Shown here in pieces: positions 55,225-64,000 of a stretch of DNA of 64,000 nt. The stretch covers positions 5,141,001 to 5,205,000 of the forward strand of contig JAYKKI010000064.1 of assembly GCA_039881145.1 (NCBI GenBank), in the 5' to 3' direction. Numbering within the stretch: position 1 is the stretch's first letter; each line of letters opens with the position of its first letter. A model generated the notes under the pieces. That model saw only the letters and a program-made list of their open reading frames with translations, had not been told where the DNA came from and ran no database searches. Position numbers and translations under genes: made by a program. The stretch comes from Druceiella hillmani (Eukaryota; Arthropoda; Insecta; Lepidoptera; Hepialidae).

Positions 55225-56156
55225 TCTTTCTTCCTCTAAAAATTTTCGTTCGTATTATAAACACGATCGACAATCACTTTTAAAACCAGTTAAAAACTCC
55301 GTTTATACTTTTTGTTATAATTATAAAAATAAATTTCAATAAAATTTAACAACTTTTAAAGGTATCGTCCCGTCTGAGTTCGGCGAAGTTCTGAGGCGGC
55401 GGCAAACCGTCTATAGATTTTATATACCTTTGTGATATGCCGACAACAACCGGCGAACCGGGAAAAGTTTTTGGTGCTTTATCAAAATAGAGATTGGATG
55501 GAATTAAAAATTTATATTTATTGCAAAATAAATATATAAAACGTTTGGATAATATATTTTTTAATTATAATATAGTTTTTTAATAAAATATTTATCAATA
55601 ATATTAAGAAAAAAGACAATTAGTTTCTACTTTGACTTGTCAATATTGTTAGAAAATTTCGTTGTCGAGTCATTATTATTTTATTTCCGTTATCATTGAA
55701 AGTGGCTTTGAATTTTAAATTTGTCAGCTTCGATTATTAAATATATATTTGATACGGTTAAAGGTATATTAATCATTATTATATTATACATTTCTAAATA
55801 TAAATCAATAATGTTTAATAAATCAATAATGTTTAATTTTGAAATAAGTACTTAACTAATTTTAGTTTGATTTCGTTGTTACAAAATAAAAACCGATTCT
55901 AGGAGGTGTTACCTATTTGGCAAGTCCATTTCAATTATTCTTATTACGTTAGGAGTACCATACCAGATTTCACACAACCACCAGATTTTGAGACTATGAT
56001 TTTTTTTATCTGGAGTGAATTTTTACAAAGTTTAATTTTTAAAACTGTATGGGTAATGTAATGAGTCGCGTAGTGACATTTCACCGCGTTGTATGTTAAC
56101 AAATGCAGCAAGTTTATTTTTATTTACTTCTAAATGTTGTACCGCTTTGAAACTTT

Positions 56157-56560
56157 GCAGCTCTGATGATAATGCAATAAATATTATGATACCATCGAGG
56201 TGATATTATAGCGAAGTGATCATAAGAAGTTGGCTAACAGTAAATCCGTCGAATTGGTGTCATTTGACTTAATACTCCTTTGGTTACCAATTTCAAAGGT
56301 GTGTTTTTTTACTTTTTCAAAAGATATATGTAATATATAGAATATACATGCAAACTTGTGCAGTTCTGATGATAATGCAATAAATATTATGGTGCTATTG
56401 AGCTGATATAACGAGGTGATCATAGGAACTTGGCTAACAGTTAATCCATCGAGTTGGAGTCATTTGATTTAATAGTCTTTTGGTTACCAATTGCCAAGGT
56501 GTTTTTTTTTCATTTTTTCAAAACTATTCGTAATATACAGTTTTAGAATGTCATCTCGAT
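56157..56560. repeat. Tandem duplication, 203-bp period
   Basis: Two diverged copies start near 56160 and 56363 and share 'tgatgataatgcaataaata', 'gatcata.gaa.ttggctaac' and 'tttggttaccaatt'. Non-coding. Confidence 0.85.
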
Positions 56561-57060
56561 GATTCTTCTCTGGCAGTCAGATGCGTTGAGAGCTCGTTGC
56601 GCGTTGAACAATTTTAATAAAATTGAACAACTTTAACAAAGTTGAACAACTTTAATCGCTCGATTCGGAACAATTTAAACAGCTATATTCTTGATATTCG
56701 GGTGAGTCGGTCGTTGATTTGATTACGAATTAGAATGTCTGCAATGGTTTGATAAAAAAAATCGTACATGAATATAGTTTTCCCCTGCCACTAATTGCTC
56801 CAAATTTATTAACCCTTTGACTGCCAATTAATTATAAATTAAACTTTCACTACACGTCAAACCGATTTTCAGACAGAAAAGAGATCGCGGCTCCGATAAT
56901 GCGTTAATTAATTAATCGATATCTATAAGTTGTGCGTTCCCCATTAATATAAAATATAAATATTAATCTTTAAATGTGTATATTATAGAATATTATCCAC
57001 CTATATATATTATTATAACAAACCATCTTACGCTGTACAGTATGTTGACTTAACCTTGAA

Positions 57061-57828
57061 TAGGCTTGTTGAAAAAAATATCGATGTATCGATATTTTTT
57101 GGCTATATTTAATATTTCGACATATCGATGTATCGATATAAAATATTAAGTATCGGAAATGTATCAAAATCGATATTTTTTCCAATGGCGACACTAAATT
57201 ACTGATGTCCTGTCGCAACCGACTAAAAACTGATGGAATTTAAAGCCTTCCAAGAACAGAGCGAATGAAGAAAAACTCATGTTTGTCTATGACTTTCTTT
57301 ACTTGTGTGTGTGAATATAAAAAAAAACATAACCTCAAAGCCTCAAGCTGAATGCTCACTCTGCACTCAAGTTACTCAAAGTAATTTATGATTGCATTCA
57401 ATTATATTGCAGTGAGTGATGTGAATTTATGTGTTTTATATGTCATGTCTAGGACTGCATAGATCTCTTTCAAATAAATAAACAAAAAAAATGTATTGTG
57501 TAATCTGTGCAGAAATATCTACAAAGCATATGGTAATACAACAAATTTAGCAGCACATTTAAAAAATAAGCATCATCATGTGTTTTTGCAACTCAAAAAT
57601 ACAAAATACACTTATTAGGAATAATGGTCATTGATTAGCATTTATTTAGTAATCTGAGATTGTATTGAGCTAAACTAGATCAAATACACAAGATTTTTTT
57701 AGAACGCCAATATTATCTTTGTCATACCGATATATCGATATTTTTTATACATTAAAAACGATATCGATACTTTTAAAATATATCGATACAATATATATCG
57801 ATACTTTTTGGCACTTCCGACATCCCTA
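57061..57828. mobile_element. hAT-like non-autonomous element, 8-bp target duplication
   Basis: Direct repeats ACCTTGAA (57053-57060) and ATCTTGAA (57829-57836) flank it, 7 of 8 identical. The ends read TAGGCTTGTTG and, inverse, TAGGGATGTCG, fitting the hAT rule for first bases. Many TATCGATA motifs sit just inside both ends, as expected of subterminal transposase sites. The middle keeps a BED-finger remnant (57489-57600). 768 bp. Confidence 0.72.
57489..57600 (+). pseudogene. BED-type zinc finger remnant
   Basis: CVICAEIS (C-x2-C) and, after a frameshift, YGNTTNLAAHLKNKHHHVFL (H-x4-H) make a BED finger as found at the N-terminus of hAT transposases and ZBED proteins. No catalytic domain follows. 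Confidence 0.7.
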
Positions 57829-58529
57829 ATCTTGAAATCGGGAGAACGAGAGAACGAACGCTGCGTGTGTTAAATTAATAATTTGGTGCCTGTTGTCTGT
57901 GCCCCCCAAACACATAAGCATTATATTTAAATGAAAAAATATTGTAATAATATAATTTATTTCTAAAAACAGTTGTTTAAAAGTATCATATACTATAAAT
58001 GGAATATAAAATCGAATAAAATACCAATGAATTACCAGTATCGAAAAAATATTCGACGTTGTACGTAAAATAAATTTTAAACTATAGTCAAACCACGACA
58101 TGCCTCTGTAATACCAAGTATTTGTTAAAGAGTCAATTGGGTATTTGACTAATTTTTTTTTATTTCATTAATCATAATTTCAAGGTACAAGCTGATGAAG
58201 AGTGAAAATTTTTTTTAATAATCTTAAAAATTGACCGAGTTATAAAAGTTTAAATTTAACCTTTAGAGAAGGACGGCAATACTGTGTTGTGAGGTCATTT
58301 TTAATATTGCACATTATATTCTACGAGAGGAAAAGAGACAGGGATATACCCAACTCAATCCATATCTTCAAATTTAGAAGCCTACAACTGGCTTATTTTT
58401 CAATCAAATTTTGAATTCTTTTTTTCAAGACTGGTTTTTAATTAACTTATATTCCACAATATTGTACGAAAAATATCAAAATTTAGAATGAGTCAACTAC
58501 CATATTGTACAAAAATGTAATAAAATAAA

Positions 58530-58587
58530 CGCGTTTAATACAAGGTTCACATACAAATCGCGTTTAATACAAGGTTCACATACAAAA
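58530..58587. repeat. 28-29-bp direct duplication
   Basis: cgcgtttaatacaaggttca-catacaaa occurs twice in immediate succession. Confidence 0.85.
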
Positions 58588-58690
58588 TCAACCGAATTAT
58601 CTACTTTATATCGCGGATTATTAAACATGGTTTTACGTATAAACAGTATCAAGTTATGAATATTTTTGCCCTTTGCCATATCTAAAACCT

Positions 58691-58966
58691 GTACTTCACT
58701 ACTCGCGAAGTCGATCGAAGTTAGGCGAAGAGAATAATATAGAGAGGTACTTCGATTCGCTTTGTGCAACCTCGCCTCGCCTCGGGCGACTTCCGATCGC
58801 TGTCGGTTTTTTGCGCCCAAGTCAAAGGACTTCGCGAGGTTAGCGTACGGGGGACTCACGGCTACTGAACTCCTTGCGAGGTTTCACGAGTGTGTAGTTA
58901 CGTACTATGGACTGCGATCAACTTCGACGAGCATTTCGTCGAGGTAACTTCGCGAGTAGTGTAGAG
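58691..58966 (+). mobile_element. MITE with CACTACTCGCGAAGT ends, copy 1
   Basis: The left end cactactcgcgaagtcgatc and right end (inverse) ctacactactcgcgaagtta are inverted. GC-rich interior with repeated cttcgcgagg blocks. A second, inverted copy is at 60023-60348. An open frame at 58497-58859 on the minus strand reads through it and is not real. Confidence 0.72.
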
Positions 58967-59000
58967 CGCGTTTCACATAAAAAAGAAATTGCATTCGAGA

Positions 59001-59659
59001 TTAACCGTTTTAGTGCCATGGTTTTTTACTCATATATACTTAAAGATGCCAAAGAAATCTTTTGTTTTTATGTCATTTACCCTTGTCTCGAAAAAAAACT
59101 GTATCTCTTCAAAAATTATCCAATTTTAATAATTTTTTCCGTGTTTTCTTAATAAAAACTTGTACAAGGATAATAAAATACAAAGAAAATTATGGAAATA
59201 TATATTGTGAACAAAAATTATAACAAAAACTGAAATCAAGGTCACATCGTATTTTCGCAGTCCGGTACATCCTCCATATCAGCGAAATAATTGTTATCGT
59301 CACTATTATCACTATCACTCAAAATTTGCATTACGCCAAATTGTGAGCGCACCACAATGCCACTCCCACTATCACTTTCTTCACAACTTGTAAAACGATA
59401 ATTTTCACTCGAAATATTTTTGTATTCCGACATTATGGGTTAAAAGTTGTCTTTTCCTGGATCCTTTTTATATTGTAGTTACTAATAATATTATAATTTG
59501 AACTTTATGTAACACGTAGAAAGATAAAAAAATTAGCAATGCGTGCGGGCGACCTCTCCTACCGCGCGCTAAACAGCAATTGCTTTCACGAAATTTCGCG
59601 CCATCGCGCTCGTGGCAAATTTAGTTAGTACGTGCACGAGTCGGCACTCTAATGGTTAA
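59001..59659 (-). mobile_element. piggyBac-like MITE, copy E (both ends and TTAA present)
   Basis: TTAA at 59001-59004 and 59656-59659. The right-hand end as drawn (on the minus strand TTAACCATTAGAGTGCCGAC) is the element's 5' end; the other reads TTAACCGTTTTAGTGCCATG. 659 bp, with the 63-codon frame intact. The only copy outside the NOG1 introns. Confidence 0.9.
59242..59433 (-). pseudogene. 63-codon acidic frame in MITE copy E
   Basis: Encodes [40 protein letters not shown] and PDCENTM then stop. It has the same length as copies B, C and D with a handful of substitutions. Confidence 0.6.
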
Positions 59660-59692
59660 TATTTATTAACAGCAATCGCCGAAATGAAAACG

Positions 59693-59694
<2 letters not shown>

Positions 59695-59741
<47 letters not shown>

Positions 59742-59806
59742 CATATACACACACATACATATACACACACACACATATGTATATATATATATATATATAC
59801 ACACGT
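59695..59806. repeat. (TA)n/(CA)n microsatellite
   Basis: About 110 bp of TA steps, then CACA/TACA steps, then TA again. Confidence 0.95.
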
Positions 59807-60022
59807 TATACGCGATTCTTTTTATTAAGAAACAATATTCTTAGTCATTGTATTATTTATGTGACGTAATATTTTTAACTTTCTTTTTCTAAAACAAGAC
59901 TTACGTAATAAAATTGGTTTTTTAAATGATATTTCAACACAAAATGCATTTATATGACAAAGTTTACGTTTATAATTGTTACAGATGGCTTTACATATAT
60001 TTTAACCTTCAATCTTATACGC

Positions 60023-60348
60023 CTCTACACTACTCGCGAAGTTACCTCGACGAAGTTGATTGCAGTCCGAAGTACATGACTACACATTCGTACAACCTCG
60101 CGAGGAATTCAGTAGCCGTGAGTCGCCCGTATGCACCCACGTGGAAACAGTACGACGTCTATTTGCAAACTGAAGTACGCTAAGTAGTGTAGTGAGACGC
60201 TTCGTGTAACTACGCAAAGTCCTTTGACTTGGGTGCAAAAAAGTGACAACGATCGAAAGTCGCCCGAGGCGAGACGAGGTTGCACAAAGCGAATCGAAGT
60301 ACTTATACTATTCTATCCGCCTAACTTCGATCAACTTCGCGAGTGCAG
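60023..60348 (-). mobile_element. MITE with CACTACTCGCGAAGT ends, copy 2 (inverted)
   Basis: Ends ctctacactactcgcgaagt and (inverse) cctgcactcgcgaagttgat. Internal blocks such as 'agtcaaaggacttcgcgagg', 'cgcccgaggcga' and 'gaatcgaagtac' run in the opposite order to copy 1 at 58691-58966. It is about 50 bp longer, with an insert around 60130-60190. Confidence 0.72.
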
Positions 60349-61772
60349 GTTTACAGTTTACCTATTTACTAATATTTTCCAAAGCTCTACAGAAACGAAG
60401 TCACGCACACAGATAATTTTGAAGTAGACAATATTAGTATGGTAGAGTCCGAACTGTTATATTTACTAGCTATCCTTGTTACTCATAGCAATTAAGCCAA
60501 ATGAAAATACGTACCAACGCATGGAGAATTATATTTAAAAAAAAATGGATACATTTATTATAAATATGCGTATGGAAAAGTTTGTTCCAGTTAATTTGTA
60601 CAGCATATCGGGTAATAACAAATGTTTCATATCTGAAGAGCAATTTCATTTCAATATCAGTGCGTATACACATAACATTACGTTACAGAGCATAATAAAA
60701 CAGAAAAACTTCGACAAAAGTTTATTACGTATAAGTACAAAGATATGAAGAAGACAATGGCCTATTGTCCTTATTTCCTGTTGATATTTTTGTATATTGC
60801 ACGAGTAGTAATTATTAAAAATGATTTACTTCGCCTGTACCATTTCTAGACCACATTTTTGAGTATGGCATAGAGAAGAGGCTAGAGATGTTTAAATCAT
60901 GAGTGAGAGATATAAAATATATAACTCGCATGTTACGATCATATCTATCACTCGCTCACTTGAAATCAAAATGTATCAGTACATCACTAGCTCGGGAGTG
61001 ATCGGTGACTTTTTCGTTCACCAAATCAATAATTTCACTCACTCGTCGCGTCGTGGAGAGAGATATAAAAGTATATGTTTTGACGTTACACGAAAGAGAA
61101 AGAAAACGATCGAACTGTTTAGTCAAATATCCAACTGGATCTATGTAGATGACGTAGCTACTCGCGATCGAATGTGAACGCTGTGATAAAGTAAACTTTA
61201 GTTCGCTCAAAATATTTGTGTAAACAAACACTTTTTTGTTTCATTTCAAAATTCTAATTTATAATTGTATAAATAAGCCAATTTATTAAATTATCATTAA
61301 AGTTATTTTATGTATAATTTGAATCTAGTCACAATTTATCACCATGTTGCATGACCATTATTCAACGGTTCAACGTATGCGTAATAAATAATTTCGTTAA
61401 TAACTCGGAGTACTGAGATACTGAGCTACTGAGCTAGTGATATAAATGAGTGATATATATATATCTTTCCAATCAAATGATATATACCACTCTTTTCGGT
61501 GATAGATTTTGCGCACTGTAATACAAGCATATGCTAGGGTAAAGTCAAATAGACATGCTCGTCGTAGAGTTTTAAATTACAAGTGCACTTTGTGATTATA
61601 CAAGTAAATATTTATACTTTACAATCTTATTTTTATTGCATTTGGATTTTCTTTTTATATCTAAGCAATAATTGTTTTTCCACTGGACGTAATTTTTATT
61701 GAAGCTCTTAAAAAATACTATAGAAAAAGTTGAAAATTATCAAATTTGATTTCGCATACATTTTTATTTATA

Positions 61773-62201
61773 GGTACACTTTAGTGACGTCAGTAAGACT
61801 GAGAATGATCTCACTCAAGATGCCTTATAACAGGATGCAGCGTGTGCGAGGTCTTCAACAGCACCCAGCGTGCAGAGTGGAGTCCAGAACCTGTAGTACC
61901 AATGATCAACGTCAAAGATACTGGAAGAAATGCGTGCCCCGTAGAGCAGCCGCGCGTCTTCCATTATCTTTGATCAATGCTTTTGAGGATTTCACTTCTG
62001 TTATTGTTGCTGATGATGAAAACCAGCGGCGTCAACGGGACTACTATTCTTTTGGCATTATTTGGACTAACACACAGTGTGACAAAGTGTGAACTATCCC
62101 GATATGTACCACAGATTTGCTATATTGAACACCGACTTGCGGAACCCTTCGAGATTGAAACGTTGGACACATTTGACGGTTCCAGGAATATTTATTTTTA
62201 G
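61773..62201 (+). CDS. Candidate first coding exon of a secreted or membrane protein (uncertain)
   Basis: A block clearly GC-richer than its surroundings begins after a plausible acceptor (tttttatttatag|gtacac, 61772/61773). From 61977 a frame opens MLLRISLLLLLLMMKTSGVN, a textbook signal peptide (positive start, long Leu core), followed by GTTILLALFGLTHSVTKCE and LSRYVPQICYIEH. The frame ends at a stop at 62199-62201, so if real it should splice out before that; no strong donor stands out. Another plus frame (61730-62092, Arg-rich) overlaps it and is the alternative reading. The protein was not recognised. The rest of the gene would lie beyond the window or in sequence I could not link. Confidence 0.35.
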
Positions 62202-62547
62202 AGCGACAGCCATGATGTTTACGGGAACTAGACATTTAACTATTGAAGAGCACTGGTCTATAAACCCTTTGCTGGAAGCACCAGTTTTTTTTTTCTAAAA
62301 TTATGGCGCGTAATAGTATATTTCGTAGGCTGTAGCCATACAGAGACACATAAACAAAACACACTACATAAATGAATCACGCAAAAACAATGTTTTAAAA
62401 AAACTTGTAATCCAAAGTATAGACCGACATTAATGTATATTTATGTTAAACGATTATGTGTCCAATAGTAATTTTATTTTTGTTAATTTTATATTGTACA
62501 TAGTGTTTACATTAAACTATTTACAAATATGAATTTATCACAACGTG

Positions 62548-62986
62548 AATATATTGTTTACTATATATTTCACAGGCGTAAAACATGGTGCATATTTAAA
62601 TAATATTATTTCTCATCGTGTAAATTTATAAATATACTGTCTAGTATATCTTTCACAGGTGAAAAAACATGGTGCATATTTAAATAATATTATTTCTCAT
62701 CGTGTAAATATATAAATATACTGTCTAGTATATCTTTCACAGGTGAAAAAACATGGTGCATATTTAAATAATATTATTTCTCATCGTGTAAATATATAAA
62801 TATACTGTCTAGTATATCTTTCACAGGAGAAAAAACATGGTGCATATTTAAATAATATTATTTCTCATCGTGTAAATATATAAATATACTGTCTAGTATA
62901 TCTTTCACAGGTGAAAAAACATGGTGCATATTTAAATAATGTTATTTCTCATCGTGTAAATATACTGTCTAGTATATCTATCACAG
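62548..62986. repeat. 84-bp satellite, about 5 copies
   Basis: The block catggtgcatatttaaataa recurs at 62584, 62668, 62752, 62836 and 62920, a strict 84-bp period. Units are nearly identical; the last is shortened and the first starts partial. Confidence 0.95.
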
Positions 62987-63059
62987 AGGCAATAAGTATA
63001 TATTTTAAAGTACGGAGTTATTTTTGCAGCTGATTGTATGGAGTTTCTTGTATGGAGTT

Positions 63060-63865
63060 TCTATGAATATATTATTCTTGGAGATTTTAATGCTCATCAC
63101 CCATCTTGGGGCCCGAGGCAACCCTCTTGAGATCTCCTAGGTAGAACTTCAAGACGAGTTTGGCCTGTATTTACTGAATGATGGGTCTCCAACACGAGTT
63201 CCTGTCGCATTTCAGAACCCGAGCTAAGTAGATATCTCTCTTTGCTCCTCATCCTTGGTATGCTTAGTTTCCTGGAATATTCTATCTGACTCCTTTGGAA
63301 GCGACCATTTCCTCATTTTGATTTCTTTCCCTCGTTTAAATTTAAATATTGAAAAATTCCCCTCTTCAAAGATACAACCTAAATAGGGCAGATTGGGTGG
63401 GATTCCGCACTTTCCTCAATGTCGAAGTGGATTTCCTCCCTCCAGTGGACCAGGATGGCATTGACTTTTGCTATGACCAATTTGTGAGGGCTATAGACCT
63501 ATCCGCTCAGAACTTTATCCCACTTAAGAGATTTAACAACCACTACAGATCCTCTCCCCCTTGGTGAGATGGAGACTGTTCCGCAGCGGTTAAAGCCCGC
63601 AAAGAGGCTGAAGCGATATATAAATCTAATATGTCGGAAGTAAACTTCCTTTTGTTTCGAAAGATCAAGCACAGACTAAATGAATTCTCCATAAAAAAAT
63701 AGGGAAGGCTGGAAGAAATTCTGTCACTCCCTCTCTCCTTTTACTCTCTCGTGTCGTCTGGTCTAATATAAAACGCTTTCAGTCTATTTTTCAGCCTGAT
63801 CTTTCCAAATCCGTACACGGGAATTGGGTAGATCAATTTTATAGACCCAATTATATATGTTATGT
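63060..63865 (+). pseudogene. Jockey-type non-LTR retrotransposon endonuclease fragment
   Basis: Reads YIILGDFNAHHPSWGPRQPS, then LLNDGSPTRVPVAFQNPS, VDISLCSSSLV and FGSDHFLILIS, the GDFNAHH and SDH motifs of an APE-type endonuclease, followed by YNLNRADWVGFRTFLN as at the junction to the RT domain. The reading frame is broken repeatedly. It fades out near 63865, before any RT core. Confidence 0.85.
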
Positions 63866-64000
63866 TGGTTGACTATTGCTCATAAACCAGTAGAGCTGTT
63901 GACTATTGATCGTAAACCAGTAGTACTTGGCTATGAGTATTTTCCTTTTCATTTCGTTATAAAACTTATTGTGAATACCTTTCAGATGTTCAAAAATCGG

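Larger units (their letters stand above)
55225..64000. other. Intergenic upstream of the A1CF/RBM46-like gene, element-rich
   Basis: 8.8 kb of which about half is recognisable elements and satellites. 55225-55500, GC-richer near 55380-55460, probably holds the 5' UTR and promoter of the minus-strand gene. 55500-56150, 56570-57050, 57840-58520 and 60360-61770 hold no feature I can name. Confidence 0.6.

Noticed and set aside
60899..61231. Open frames on both strands near repeated 'cactcact'/'gagtgagtg' sequence
   Set aside because: Possibly an unidentified repeat; no matching ends or motifs, so no feature was called.
61730..62092. 120-codon Arg-rich plus frame
   Set aside because: It starts before the likely splice acceptor and has no recognisable motif; the overlapping signal-peptide frame is preferred, though not proven.
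1..64000. tRNA genes
   Set aside because: No ggttcra-type B-box with a matching A-box and cloverleaf was found on either strand by eye.

Overview
The window is AT-rich nuclear DNA of an insect. Its genes are split by GT-AG introns and its non-coding DNA is packed with remnants of piggyBac-, mariner-, Tc1-, hAT-, Jockey- and RTE-type elements. Some dispersed repeats (foldback elements with 'gacagacggaca'-like stretches, an RTE 3' region) look to me like families common in Lepidoptera, but that is from memory and the order is not established.

Two protein genes can be reconstructed completely, both on the minus strand and in tandem. (1) Positions 1937-39406 hold a 14-exon gene for nucleolar GTP-binding protein 1 (NOG1/GTPBP4), 663 residues, a GTPase of 60S ribosome assembly. 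All exon phases agree, an in-frame stop lies just upstream of the start codon, and a poly(A) signal lies 84 bases past the stop. Coding sequence is only about 5% of its 37.5 kb. (2) Positions 45560-55224 hold a 5-exon gene for a 512-residue RNA-binding protein of the A1CF/RBM46/RBM47 family, with three RRM domains and a DND1-type double-stranded-RNA-binding domain. The 6.2 kb between them shows no gene I can support.

The NOG1 introns hold four same-orientation copies of a piggyBac-like MITE that keeps a 63-codon acidic reading frame, two large foldback elements, a THAP-finger fragment, Jockey, RTE, mariner and Tc1 fragments, and several minisatellites. The introns of the RNA-binding gene hold a 36-bp minisatellite and a palindromic interspersed repeat.

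From 55.2 to 64 kb I see no complete gene. The stretch holds a 203-bp tandem duplication, a hAT-like element with an 8-bp target duplication and a BED-finger remnant, a fifth piggyBac-like MITE between two inverted copies of another MITE, an 84-bp satellite and a Jockey-type endonuclease fragment. At 61.8-62.2 kb a GC-richer block encodes a strong signal peptide behind a plausible splice acceptor. It may be the first coding exon of a plus-strand gene that leaves the window.

No tRNA, rRNA or CRISPR array was seen. I found no clear new biological system. The most unusual material is the mobile-element architecture and the candidate secreted-protein exon.
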